From: Eretmocerus hayati
Taxonomy: Eukaryota; Arthropoda; Insecta; Hymenoptera; Aphelinidae
Direction of reading: 5' to 3'
NCBI GenBank assembly: GCA_029851415.1
Contig: CM056741.1
Location: 68,004,282 to 68,068,281, forward strand
DNA: 64,000 nt
The translations under genes were made by a program, and so were the position numbers. The notes beneath the pieces were generated by a model. The model saw only the letters and a program-made list of their open reading frames with translations, made no database searches and was not told where the DNA came from. Within the stretch, counting starts at the first letter, position 1, and each line of letters starts with the position of its first letter. Positions 1-11,749 of this stretch are shown piece by piece.

Positions 1-91
1 ACCGGTGAGCCACTTCGGCTTCCGTAAAACCGGTGGGTGATTTGCGCCACCGGTCGGTAACTTACCGGTGAGCCACTTCGGCTTCCGTAAA
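1..91. repeat. Short tandem repeat, 63-bp period
   Basis: The 28 bases at 1-28, beginning ACCGGTGAGCCACTTCGG, recur exactly at 64-91. The spacer also contains CACCGG and GGTCGG variants of the same core. The window edge cuts the array, so its full length is unknown. No coding potential is seen. Confidence 0.7.
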
Positions 92-615
92 TATCACGGA
101 TGAAGGAGGCTCGCGCGTGTGGTCGTGGCGCGGAGCCCCGCGCGCAAGTAGTCAGGCCCTTCTCTTTTCCGTTTCGCTCCTGACGCTACATATAGGTATA
201 CTCACAACGCAAGCAGTGCGGCGCAGCGCGCTGCTCCACTATCAAAACTCACTTTGAACTCAATTTACTCAAAATCTAAGTCGTCAACCTATCAATTTTT
301 TACACCGTCGGACGCGCCAGGTAAAATAACGTCGATTTATCATTTCATTCTCAATAATGAAGGTTTAGTTAACGCATGTGCTCTTTTTAACTTGCCCAGC
401 CCATAAGGATACGTGTATAAGGATTTTTTCTGCCAAACGGTTTTTCTCGTGAATTTCATCGTCAACCCTCTCTTTTCTTGATGGATGATGATTCCTCATT
501 AGTTTATCTATCAATAACGCAAGTTCACAGTTTAGTTAAAATTTCCGCGAGCCTCCTTAAGGTGGCGGAATGTTGAACTGTCGCTCTGCCAACTCCCATC
601 TCTAAATCTCTTATA
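92..615. other. Non-coding stretch, nothing recognised
   Basis: AT-rich sequence after a short GC-rich segment (about 105-160). No ORF with family resemblance, RNA gene or clear repeat was recognised. Confidence 0.5.
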
Positions 616-1656
616 GGCAAAGGTACCCTGGCACCGAAATTGTGAGCTGTGGAAAATCCGAAAAGACAGATCGATGCACCGAAAATTCTACTTCCCGAAT
701 CCGCAGCCGGAAAAACTCTACCTTTTTTCATTTTCTTTGAATTATCAAAAAACTAGCTCATTTCACCCATTCTGGTGCGCCTTAACCCTTGATCGTAGCG
801 ACACACTCTTGGTCTCAAAAAATTCTACTCGGCCCAACAAAAATTCTACCACCTCGGTTTTTCACAATTTTCTATTGGATTTTCCGTGATCAGTTGAAAT
901 ATTTTCCTATCCCAAGCCCTTGTGTAAACGTGCTACATTAGGCCGCACGTTCACACCAGCAAGATAATACGCTACACCGCGGTAAATAGGTTTATTCGAT
1001 TATAGCGTATACGGCGGCCACGCCAGGCCACGCCGGCGTGGCGTGGAATTTATAGTCGTCCCCTAAATCGCGCCCCTAAATCGACACCTACTTTCTGGGT
1101 TCAGAATTTTCCATGCGGTGGCGCATCTCCATGCATTCGCATTTTCGGCGGCGGAAACCATTCGGCTGCAGCTCATCGATGAGGCAACATCTGGCACTTT
1201 AGCAGTGTCTGGCAGTCTTTGAGTAATCGAATGAGGCTGATGCGCCACCACATGGAAAATTCTGAACCCGGAAAGTAGGTGTCGATTTAGGGGCGAAATT
1301 TAGGGGACGACTATAAATCCCAGCTAATGTATCAGCTGAGCTGACCGCAGTTGACCACGAGTCAAAGCGTAATTACTGCTAATCACGGAAAACCCAATAG
1401 AAAATTTGGAAAAACCGAGGTGGTAGAATTTTTGTTGGGCCGAGTAGAATTTTTTGAGACCAAGAGTGTGTCGCTACGATCAAGGGTTAAGGCGCACCAG
1501 AATGGGTGAAATGAGCTAGTTTTTTGATAATTCTAAGAAAATGAAAAAAGGTAGAGTTTTTCCGGCTGCGGATTCGGTAAGTAAAATTTTCGGTGCATCG
1601 ATCTGTCTTTTTGGATTTTCCACAGCTCACAATTTCGGTGCCAGGGTACCTTTGCC
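616..1656. mobile_element. Foldback element with ~277-bp inverted arms
   Basis: Bases 616-892 and 1379-1656 are near-perfect reverse complements. The left arm starts GGCAAAGGTACCCTGG and the right arm ends CCAGGGTACCTTTGCC; the inner ends are TTTTCCGTGAT and ATCACGGAAAA. The arms flank a spacer of about 490 bp that contains a second, smaller palindrome (1048-1318). No transposase is present. This is a non-autonomous foldback or long-TIR element. The similar peptides readable on both strands are arm shadows, not genes. No convincing target duplication was found, so the superfamily is unassigned. Confidence 0.75.
1048..1318. mobile_element. MITE-like palindrome nested in the foldback spacer
   Basis: A 271-bp element beginning ATTTATAGTCGTCCCCTAAAT and ending in its reverse complement (ATTTAGGGGACGACTATAAAT). 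Arms run about 1048-1127 and 1232-1318 around a loop of about 100 bp. It sits within the spacer of the 616-1656 foldback, suggesting nested insertion. No ORF and no clean target duplication were found. Confidence 0.65.
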
Positions 1657-2739
1657 CCTCGAATATGAAGTGAGCACCGCTCATCACCCGTCTCATTGGC
1701 GCCGAAATTTGAATACGAGATACGACACCCATAGATCATTCTTCTCCAAGCAGCGCGTACTCTGACATCGTACTTTTTTCCGAACGATTTTTATCGTTCT
1801 ACCAATTTTCATCTCCTTAATGTCATGCCAAGGTTGAAAAAGTTTCTTGGTATAGTTCATAAAAGCCTTTCTTAAAAATTCTTTTTACTCTTACTTATTC
1901 GTTGGAATAAGTGGAAAATTGTCAAGTAAAATATTTATGTCGCAAAAATATACCTGATCAACCCACTAAGATGGCCTCTATCTTCTGCCGATGATTCTGT
2001 CTCAGTAGGTAATGACGTCTTCTCTATTTTTTAAATTAATTGTTGATTGAGTCTAGGTGGGACACTTGTTTAGAAAGGCTAATGAAAACTTGCCATATTT
2101 ATCGATAATTTTAAAGATCGTCCTCGTACGTCTCAATTTGAATCTGAATTTGAAAGAAATCTTTTACAGCCTGATGAGGCCATCATACTGATGTGATGGT
2201 GAAACGTCGCAAATTAATCAATTTGCATCAGTGTTTTTGTGATTCCCATTGCACACTAATTCAGTTTCAAATTAAAAAGTGAAAACTTGCCACTTGGGTC
2301 GTCTGCAGTGACTTTGGCCATTTCTAAATGACGTTCCCTGGCTCGCCCGAGGTGTCTTTGACCACCTAATGATTTTTATTTACGCGAAACGAACGATCTT
2401 AGCAAGTCTTCTAGACTAGTGAAGTCGCGGTGCTTAACGAAGGTGGCCAAAGTAGACCCTGATGCTAATTGTCGAATTACATGCAGCACAGGGAACTTTT
2501 ATTCTGGGCCTTTCCTCGCGCTGGCATTCGATTGTTTGACATACTCCTTGGAATTTTGTCTATGACAAAGCCTTTCAGAGTGAATTTGGAATGCGCTGGT
2601 GTTATTTGAAGAAAATATCCATTGCATGAAAGAAAAACATAGCTCGGAGTCTAATCTGAGCACTGTGGTCTTGGAACCTATGAAATCGGTTCAGTATTGT
2701 ATTTTGAGAGAAAAATTTGGGCAAACCCACTATGGTCAT
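1657..2739. other. Non-coding stretch, nothing recognised
   Basis: AT-rich DNA with stops in all frames. No protein family, RNA gene or long repeat was recognised. Confidence 0.5.
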
Positions 2740-3830
2740 TCTATGTCAACTCGGCAAGGTTCCCTCTGACCATTTTTTACCTCCCATAGCTATTTTTCCG
2801 TTTCTAAGTGTTGAAAGAAGATAGTTCAAACAGTTTTGAGGTCAAAAGGAAGTCTTTTGCGTTGTCCAGGTCTACCTGAGTGATTCTGCTGTAAATTCAG
2901 AATTGGAAACATTGACTTGGCAATGTGCCCATAGCTTTAGACTGATCCTACCAATCGCAATTCTGATTGCGGCATTCGAAAGAGGGCTCAGAAACTTTCT
3001 GATTCACTACCAATGGACTATTCTGAAGGAAATTGACCCAGCTATCGGTTGAAAATGGTGTTAGGAGCGTCCCACACAGCATGAGGATATTTCAGAAAGC
3101 TTTCTGAAAGCTTTCATCAAACCCCGGGAATCTTTCAGGGAGCTTTCATTGAAAGCTTCCCTCAATAGAGATATGTCCCACTTTAGAGAGCTTTCTGAAA
3201 GGTTCCATGAAAGATTGCCGGGAATACCTCGGCAAGATTTCAGGAAGATTTCATTGAAATATTTCACTGAAATGTTTCTGCAAGATTTCTGAAAGGTTTC
3301 TGAAAGATTTGAGTGAAAGATTCCCGGGAGATTCCTTAAAAACCTCAATCAATGGAGTCTTGAATGGAAGATTTCAGGAAGATTTCATTAGGATATTCCA
3401 CTGAAATTTTCCTGAAAGATTATACTAAAAGGTTTCTGAAAGATTTCAGTGAAATATTTCCGGAAGATTCCTTGAAAACCTCCAAGATTTCGGGCAGATT
3501 TCATTGAAATATTCCACTGAAACGTTTCTGCAAGATTTCTGAAAGGTTACTGAAAGGTTTCTGCAAGATTTCAGTGAAAGATTCCCGGAAGATTCCTCAA
3601 AAACCTCTATCAATGGAGTCTTGAATGGAAGGTTTCAGGAAGGTTCCATTGGATCATTTCACTGAAATGTTCCTGAAAGATTACTGAAATGTTCCCAGTG
3701 ATACTTTGAGGAACTTTCTGGAAAAAATCGCAGAAATTGCAATGAGTTATTCAACTGAAATATTCGTGCAAGATTTCGGGGAATATGATTAGATTATTTC
3801 AGTGAAAGGTTCCTAGTTGACTGAAGCTCT
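2740..3830. repeat. Dispersed repeat: unique head plus degenerate palindromic array
   Basis: Two parts. 2740-3070 is a non-repetitive head that recurs in reverse complement around 20480-21350; for example TCTACCTGAGTGATTCTGCTG at 2872 corresponds to the reverse complement near 21210-21235. From about 3075 to 3830 the sequence is a degenerate array built of self-complementary words: TGAAAGCTTTC, GGAAGATTTC, TGAAATATTCCACTGAAA, with variants of AGATTTCTGAAAGG. The head-array junction (CCACACAGCATG..GATATTTC) is also found at 20330-20345 in inverted orientation, so the array belongs to a defined repeat family rather than being random low-complexity DNA. The translated peptides are period artefacts. 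Confidence 0.65.
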
Positions 3831-6800
3831 CGAATGTTGAGTCCTCGTCCCCCCGAGGATTCATGAGATGAGTGAAAAATCCCTATGACACTTCACATCC
3901 CAAATATACCCAATGGATTGAAGATGTACTCTTATAGTTAAATGAAGGACTGACTCAGACAGCAAATGAGGAAGTTCTATTGATTGATGAAATTCCCAAT
4001 AGAATCAGGGAGTGACCTCACCCCACACATCAATAAGTGGTCATAAAAAATAGCTCAGGCTCGAAGTCTCGCAGCGAGGTGAAATGCATACATAATTGCG
4101 AATAGGACATTGTTCAATGGAATCGATTCAAAACTATATATAAGTGGAATTTGCGTTCTTTATCATTGGAATACATTCGGTTGATTTCATGGAAGCGTGC
4201 GCAAGACGCTTCCGTCAATACTCGCAAGAGATTGAATCGATTATGTACATAATTGCTGTGCGCTACAAGCGAGAAAAATTCAACCATAAAAGACAGTGTA
4301 GCTACTTCAAAGAAGATGAAAAGTTCTCTAGCATATCAGAACTAGACAGATAATGTGCTAAAAACTATCACAGAGCTTGAAACAATATCAAGGGCAGATT
4401 GAAGAAATCTCTGACAACCTATAGGATACGTTATTGATGTAGATGTCCATGAAAAATCTATCATGAGTATGAAAGTAATTTAAGGTACGACTGTCTTGAG
4501 CCATATGTACTGTCCCTGTTGGTTCGATAGTGAGCCAGCGTTCAGTTTTCACTTGAATTATATCACAGCTCTTGCTCATACCTGAGTGAAATACTCTCGA
4601 TACCCGATTATGGGTTCTCAAGATATTGAAGACACGCTTACCTTTAATACTTCTACTTGTGGAGAGGCGAGGGTGATGAAACTATTCGTGAGAGAATCGA
4701 GTATACTACTGCTATATTACTTCAAAGGTACATATCGTGTGAATAGAATATCGCGCGATAACAAATATATACAGTAGCATATTCCACATCGTAATCAGAG
4801 CACCTCATTTTTCGCTCTCTACGTCGGTATAGTCATCATCACTGTCCTCAACTGGAGTGATAGGGATGAAGATTTTCTTCGATGATCCCTTCCTGGAACA
4901 GGTTATTGATATCAGAGTGAGTGAACCATGAACTGCGGTTTATCGGGAAATTTTCTATCACTATGAACTATTGAATCTCGTTATGCTGCGACGATATGCC
5001 TTTCGGTGAATAAAATTCCAGGCAGAGTAAGCGAAAATCAAAATATGGAATGAACAGGGAAACCCACGCAACACAGAATTAACAATGACGAATTGAAGCT
5101 CCCCAATCTCTAAAGTTGAACCACGCATCTACCAAGGAATTGTCGACGCTTACGTTGAAAAATTTGTCGTAATCATAGCATACACAAGCTACTGTAACCT
5201 ATCTGTTTCTCTCACTTTTGTCACTAATATTCATCCCTTCTCGAGAAAATCTTTCGATACGATATTTTCCGGATTTCAAAATGAAGGTAAAGATCAGAAC
5301 TCACTTCTCATCGCCTTCACGTTTTAGTCTGGTACCAGACTGGTCGAGCCACATTGTGATACTCTTCTTGATGTCGGATTGAGAGGGTTTAGTTTTATGT
5401 TGTAACGCAGCAGCTGGGAAGACGAAGATCATATGTCAATTTCGTGTACTACTTTCTCTATGTCTTATACATGTGAAAATCACTTGTACCGGTCTAACTA
5501 GTCCCTAAAAAATTGTTGTATCCGTTTTATAACATATTATCTCTCAGTATCCGAAAAGGAGTAGAAAAAGCCGAGATGGGCATACAAGTCATATGAATTT
5601 TTAATTTCTAAATTTTTGGGTCAAAAATGTGTAAGTTTTCGCGATAATACCCATGTACACATATCGAGGCGCGTATATATACCCTCGCGTATGCATATAC
5701 ACATATATGTATATATATACGCTTCGATACGCACTATTATCCTCTCGAAATCACGAGCACGTATCCGGTGTACGACCGATCTGACATGGGATTTACTACC
5801 ATTGTCCCAATTCGCTCCGTCCAATCCGGCTCAAAATGCCCCCGATCATTTATTTCCGCAAAATTGCAATCACTGGCTTCCATCTTGTACGATTCACGCC
5901 CACAAAGGCTCAAAATCTTGGTTTTGCGATATAGTTTTTGGCTCTTTTATGGCGACTAAGCTTGGACAGTTCTGCAAAAGTGGCGTGAATTCTTGCATTT
6001 GGAAAAGAAACCGCGTGAGACCCTCATCTAGAAGCACCCCTATGCCAGCGTGGACTCACAGTATCGTTTTAGGAGGTCTAAGCGCAGTGGAGACCATTGT
6101 GTGTGTTGCCTTTGAAAATGTATCAACGAGGCGAAAACCTAGGTTCACTCTGGGCCGAGCTATTAAGCTTCTCCAAATTTGCCCCTGTCCAAATCACCCC
6201 ACTCTCTCATAATTGCTTTTCCACTCTCACCACACTCCTTCACATAAATGAGTAATTTTGCAAGTAAAGATGAATAACCAAAAATCAAAATATTGATGTC
6301 AACTATTGGGAAGATGACATATTGCAGATCATTTTCAAGTTCTGGTTTGCTTCTAAGTTTGGCATTTTACCCACAAAAGCGAACTCGTTCCTAAAATTTC
6401 TTCTTCAAATGATCTTCAATACGGAATTCAAACTTGGAATCTTCCATGCTAGAGTTAACTTTCTATTGTTCTCATTTTCATCTAATTGATTTAGATTGAT
6501 GATAATTTTTAATGATGTCTAGTTAACGAGAGAGGTGTTTGGGAACTCTAAGAATCAAAATACTGTGAGGATCTCTCTACAACATTGCACATACTTGATG
6601 AAGATGAAACCTGAACTCATTTGGGAAAAATTGGACTAAGAATAATGATGAGTGGGACAAAACTTGTTTTCTCTTCGAAGAGATGATACACCTTTAAGTT
6701 TTCACCCTTCTGGGTATCTAATTCAACAACACCAGAAATTCATTGTGTGAATATCTTATGACATATGCAATAAGTGACCAAGGGAGCGAATATGGAATAA

Positions 6801-7882
6801 TTCAATAAATGAGACTAGGAATTTTCAAGGAGGTGATGTGAGTGATGAAACGCACTGCAAAAGTATTGGTATGGAATGATCCATTTGAAATTACAAGTTA
6901 GGAGGTGATGCCTGTTTTTTTGATAACAAAGAATAATGATGAAGCCGTCTCATCTCAACACAACTCTCAAATTAATATCGGTTAAGATATTTGAATAGTC
7001 TGAATGCCATTAAAATTATGCTTTACTGATTACTCAAGTTAAACTTGGATATCATCACATAAATGTGAAAGAAATACATAATTTATGACAGTTATAACCA
7101 TAAGAGCACTTTACAGTATCACACCATGATCAACTTCATCCCTTGGATGACTGCCAATGGATACCCCGCAATCCGCTTGTAAGAGACATCTGACAATCGT
7201 GAATGAATTTTATCACAAAAAAGTCATTCAATCCAATTAAATCTCTTCATAATCATCAAATCAAATCTGAGTTTGTTAACAGAACAGATCAAGAGCAGCG
7301 CAAGTCCTTATACTTGAGAGAGAGAAGTAGCAGTACTCTTGAATAAACCTTCAACAAGAAACATAATCCTTTGTGATGCCAGTTCATATTTTCACTCGAG
7401 AAAGGTATTCCGATATAAGTTCGAAGAGATTTTTGTTTCATGTTGTGATTGTCAGATGGATCTGACTTCTTCTATGGATCTAAAGATGGAAATGCGAGCC
7501 CAAGATCAAGACTGATTGAGAATATATTGTATCATGTACCAACTCAGATTCTGGAAAGCATTTGTTTTCTTCAAGAAAATTTTGATCAGTGGATATTGTT
7601 TTCGTCGAGTCTCTTTCAAAGACGAAGAGTATAACTCTGCATGTTATGACATAATGACTTACTCACAAACTCAAGGTTGGATCCACTGTTAAAAACTCTC
7701 CACCTCATAACCTACATTTGATTTGAATGAAGGATGTCGAGCAATGAGACTATATTGGCAGAACGATACATTTCACAAAAGTTGAGTGCGAAAGATCTAT
7801 CATTTCAAGTACTCCATAGCTATTCCAAGGAATGGAATTAGACTACTATATACCTACTCATACAGGTATGCAATAATTTATG
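3831..7882. other. Long non-coding stretch, nothing recognised
   Basis: About 4 kb with no convincing gene. ORFs of 60-200 codons occur, including one at 5616-6212 that would need a non-ATG start, but none shows domain features or family resemblance. A TA/CA-rich dinucleotide patch lies at about 5670-5722. The stretch ends at the GAAT that forms the left target duplication of the next element. Confidence 0.5.
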
Positions 7883-7886
7883 GAAT

Positions 7887-8664
7887 TGTGACGGCCGAGT
7901 TAGTCCGTCTCCTCTCTCCCTGGACCGAATATTGTAATGATAACATTTTATGTTACAGCTTGAGCACGAAGGAGTTGCTGCATAGTTTAGCCAGGTAAGA
8001 GGGAGAGAGACAGAGAAATGGCACCGTAGTAGGGCCCGCGCGCCACATATTTTGAGCCGTCCCTGGCGCAAGCCAATGCTGCTCCGGCCAGCAACCTTTT
8101 ACTGTACATTCCGTCGTGACGTTTCGGAGCGCTCGCACGCGCATATTGAGTTAATTATCGTGCGCGTTGTCCACGCCGCCCGGAGCCTGTCCTTGGCATA
8201 ATTCAGCCGGGGCTCCGGTGCGTGCATTTTATATACTCTGTGCCGTGGTCTATGACCAAAATCACCATCGTCTGGGACAATTGCGAGCTGCCTGATCGCC
8301 GTGAGCTGCGAGGGCCGGTGCCCGATCCGAGGTCGAGTAACCATCCTGCGTCAAGGCCATTTATATTGTAAGTGCCTCTCGCAAATCTCTCTCCTCTTTC
8401 TGGGCTTATAGGTTGTATTTTTCCCTAAATGCGCCCTCGATAATCGTGGTCGGGCTTGATTCATCCGAACGGTCAGCGGACCGATTTGTAAATAGTATTT
8501 TCTTGAATATATGCCCTTTTATCCATAATTTTAATCGAGTGTGTGCTCATTCAGTGCTCCCCTCTCCTGATTTCTTGAACAATTACAGCAATTGCTCACT
8601 CCCTGAGCTTCTCAAATGAAAGCAGGCTTTGCCTGCGAGTGACGAGTCACCAAAAACCGTCACA
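7887..8664 (+). repeat. 5' long terminal repeat (778 bp)
   Basis: Starts TGTGACGGCC and ends AACCGTCACA, with 8-bp inverted ends. A TATATA box lies at 8230-8235. Splice-like sites are visible: acceptor-like TTATGTTACAG near 7950-7960, donor-like TTGTAAGTG near 8368-8376, and acceptor-like CAATTACAG near 8580-8588. A 60-70-codon reading frame inside the LTR is present in both LTRs but has no other sign of being a gene. Confidence 0.85.
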
Positions 8665-8900
8665 TAGCGCCCAACTAATGGTGCTGTCAGTTCAAGTAAA
8701 ATCAGTTCAAAAATTTGTGCATCAAGTTGGCGCACCGTCACATGGCGCCCAACTAATGGTGCTGTCAGTTCAAGTGAAATCAGTTCAAAAATTTGTGCAT
8801 CAAGTTGGCGCACCGTCACATGGCGCCCAACTAATGGTGCTGTATGATCAATTAAAATCATGAAATTTTTTTTTTCTCAATAAGTTGACGTAACGTCACT
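8665..8900 (+). repeat. Primer-binding-site region amplified as a 78-bp tandem repeat
   Basis: Directly after the LTR terminus CACA comes TAGCGCCCAAC, one base different from TGGCGCCCAAC, the first 11 bases complementary to the 3' end of tRNA-Lys. The segment from here through another CCGTCACA is repeated with a 78-bp period: units 8665-8742, 8743-8820, and a diverged third at 8821-8900. Units 2 and 3 restore the exact TGGCGCCCAAC. Each unit ends with the same 8 bases that end the LTR, so the LTR/primer-site junction itself has been duplicated. Confidence 0.75.
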
Positions 8901-10702
8901 TTTCACCCAAGTTTAAATTCTGATTTTTGGAGAGAGTACCACTCGAATGTTGCTTTGTGCGTATATTAGATTGTAAATGTATTAGTGAGTGCAGTGTGAA
9001 AACATCAGTGCGCGGTCTGAATATGTTAGCCATATTATGCGTGCTGGACAATACTTTTCCATCGCGCTCCGACTTAGGCGTGCATTGCCCACGCGTCGGT
9101 TGACTCGCTGTACAAAATTTTTCACGTCCTAATATTGGACACTTGTCCATTCGTATTTTTTCCTCATCATTTGATGCACTTGACTCAAATGCATATAATT
9201 TGATCATTTCGTGTAGTTTTCAATCTGGTTTGTGAAACCGTGAAAATATTCAGTTAGCTTCTCGCGACATTTTGGCGTCCCGTGCTATAGGGCCGCAACA
9301 CAACAGCTCGCGCGGCATAGATAGTCGTTGTTTACATCGCGCGTTTGCTGCCGCTCGCGATCGGCCGAGCTTATCTTTGGGTTCGATTTTTGAATGCGTG
9401 AGTGCGAGAGAGACAGACGCGCTGGCGTAGTATTTCGAAAATTTTCTCTCGCCTTGCTTGATCGGCCATCGATGACCAGTGGTCATATGTGCAACACGTA
9501 TGTGTATGTGTGTAGCGTGCGTGGATAGGCACAAATAATTTGCGAGCGAAACTTAGTGATGTATATAGACATACAAAGATGTTGCGATGCGTGCTTAGAT
9601 ACTGATTGCGATTCTTGTGCTTTTTGAAAATCTGGAAAAATCGGCCGATGGCTAGAAACTTCTGGACATTGTCCTCGTTTGTTTTGTGCACAATTATAAT
9701 TATTGATTTTGTCTATTCGACTATACTTCATGCAAATTGAGTCACTTGGTCGTATCTCGACCGTTTTTTTCTCAGAAATGTATACAGTTTTGAATTTCTT
9801 CCATAAATACATAGAAATACCGATGACTCTTGCACACTTGTGCGTCGCAAAATTGATTTTTTCATGACAATTTTGTCAACAACTTTTTTAGTCATCATGG
9901 AAAATTGGTCGTTTTGACCTGAAAATTTTCAAAAATTATGAATTATTGTATAATTGACCTGTAATAATTTTTCGTGCATTCAAATGGTCTTCCTTGGAAT
10001 ATACCGGATGTATATAGGTTTAATGACTATAGTGAAGTCTAGCATCGCGCTATTGTATGTGTATGCCTGAATTAGCGTGGGTGATAATAAAATAAGCTGC
10101 GCGAAGTGTTTTTACGCAATATATCCCATCTGATTGTTTGAAAAATTCTAACAAATTGCGTAGCTCTATAGGAATCCACCCGACGTTGAATTTTTCACGA
10201 AAATATGTACAAAATCACAAATAATTAGACATTTTGCAAAGTTTAGCAAATTTTTGTCCAAACTGACTTTTTGGAGGCTCATACTCATTACGGGCCTAAC
10301 TTTTTGTATTCTACTGCCTATAAGAGCTTTCTGGTAATGAACTCACGATTCTTTTCCGTAGAATAAATCTAAATTTCGGACTTATTCTGTCCATGAGATG
10401 AACCAATACTCAGTCGAGTTTGTTCATTCCTTCCTCGATTATGAACATCTTAGTTGAATCAATTGACTGCTAGCTCCAAATTTGTACCGTGTCATTATAC
10501 AGCTCATTTGGACTTCATCCGTGGGCACAGTTTTTTCCTTAGTCATTAACTATAGACTTCGTCTTTTGTTTGATGATAGGAGCACGGTCAAATCTGAAGC
10601 GAACAGTTCTACTGATGAAGCATTCACAAAAGTAACTTGGGAAATTTCAAAACCTCATTTCTCTTCTCGTGATTGAAGGAGTATCTTAAACATATTTCCA
10701 CG
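8901..10702 (+). other. Long untranslated leader of the LTR element
   Basis: About 1.8 kb between the primer-site repeats and the first ORF. No sense ORF has family resemblance. The antisense frames at 8896-9812 are rich in His/Thr from CA/TG-rich sequence and look like artefacts. A short sense frame (10482-10676) precedes ORF A but has no supporting features. Such a leader would normally hold packaging signals, which cannot be identified here. Confidence 0.5.
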
Positions 10703-11749
10703 ATGTCTCCTAATAATCTTTCGAATAATCAAGTTCTCACGTGGTCCAATTGGATTTGTAACCTCTCTGAGGATGAAATTCGAGTTGCGCTAGCCGAACT
10801 TGAGCTGAAATTTGATAGTTTTTTCAACATTCATCAGCGATTGATGCGGCGTTTGATTGGCCAGTATGTGATGGATGATTTTGGAGAGAATGAGAGTTCC
10901 ATCTGCGATATTGCGCTGAAAGTACACCGTGACGCTATACGTCTCGACTTTATTGTTAATGTCGAAAGTGCGTTACTTCTTAAGGAAATAGGTGAGACAT
11001 ACGCGCGCGCACCCAACACCACCGTTCCCGTGCAGCAGAAGAGTTCCAGTGGAACATATCCAGCTGACAATGGATGTCAGAATTTACCCACTTCTGCCGA
11101 TATCGAAAGGTGGAAAAATGACACTTTAGCACTTGCGACTTGCGAGCGAGATTTTAAAGCGAGCAATCAGTCCAATATACGTTGTGCTACTGTCAATAAT
11201 GAAAAGACTTGCAATATGCTCAATCACGGAAATTCAGCGCCATCATCGCCTGTTTCCCCGAGCACGCAGCTTGTCAATTCAAACTCAATTTTATCTTCCG
11301 ATCACACGATCGATAGCAATATTCAGACTCATCATCCCCTGTCATCGAATAATTCTGATGATTCGGATAAATTTCCTGAGAGCGCTGATCTTTGCAATTC
11401 CTCTGATGAGACATCTGTGTCACCAAGACCATTTCAGATCGCAAAGTCTGTGCAGGTCTTCTCACCCCAAATTCCTGAGTCTGATGAACAATCAAGCTTA
11501 TCGTTGTATCGATTTCAAAATATATCACCAGATCATGACCTTCTGTCAAATATTGATTTTTGCAGGCAAGATTATTACTCGTCTGTATTGACGGATGTCC
11601 GCGTGGCTCAATCTTGTGACTATCCTCCATTGCCAGGCATGACGTCTATTCAATTTAGCCAATTCGGGCATGAAATTTCGCACGAGCAAGAGTGGCTCTG
11701 CTCAGATAATCATTTTGATTTGGTATTTTGCAATCGAACCGAGAAATGA
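10703..11749 (+). CDS. LTR-element ORF A, possible gag-like protein (348 aa)
   Basis: Starts at the ATG at 10703 (MSPNNLSNNQ); the frame is open slightly further upstream but only through non-ATG codons. Residues ~10-100 are predicted by eye to be helical and include LSEDEIRVALAELELKFDS followed by a basic HQRLMRRLIGQY, which resembles the short SAP-like helix-loop-helix at the N-terminus of some insect gypsy Gag proteins; this is a weak resemblance. From about residue 120 the chain is Ser/Asn/Asp-rich and probably disordered. There are no CCHC zinc knuckles, no protease motif (DTG/DSG) and no membrane segment. The stop overlaps the next ORF as ATGA. The best guess is a structural Gag-like protein of a non-autonomous LTR element; the function is unproven. 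Confidence 0.6.
   Translation: MSPNNLSNNQVLTWSNWICNLSEDEIRVALAELELKFDSFFNIHQRLMRRLIGQYVMDDFGENESSICDIALKVHRDAIRLDFIVNVESALLLKEIGETYARAPNTTVPVQQKSSSGTYPADNGCQNLPTSADIERWKNDTLALATCERDFKASNQSNIRCATVNNEKTCNMLNHGNSAPSSPVSPSTQLVNSNSILSSDHTIDSNIQTHHPLSSNNSDDSDKFPESADLCNSSDETSVSPRPFQIAKSVQVFSPQIPESDEQSSLSLYRFQNISPDHDLLSNIDFCRQDYYSSVLTDVRVAQSCDYPPLPGMTSIQFSQFGHEISHEQEWLCSDNHFDLVFCNRTEK

Noticed and set aside
5616..6212. 198-codon frame as a possible host gene
   Set aside because: It needs a TTG start, the first third is translated from a TA/CA-rich simple sequence, there are no domains, and overlapping frames on the other strand are of similar quality.
8896..9812. Antisense frames within the LTR-element leader
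   Set aside because: They overlap each other, have biased composition and lie opposite the direction of the element's ORFs.
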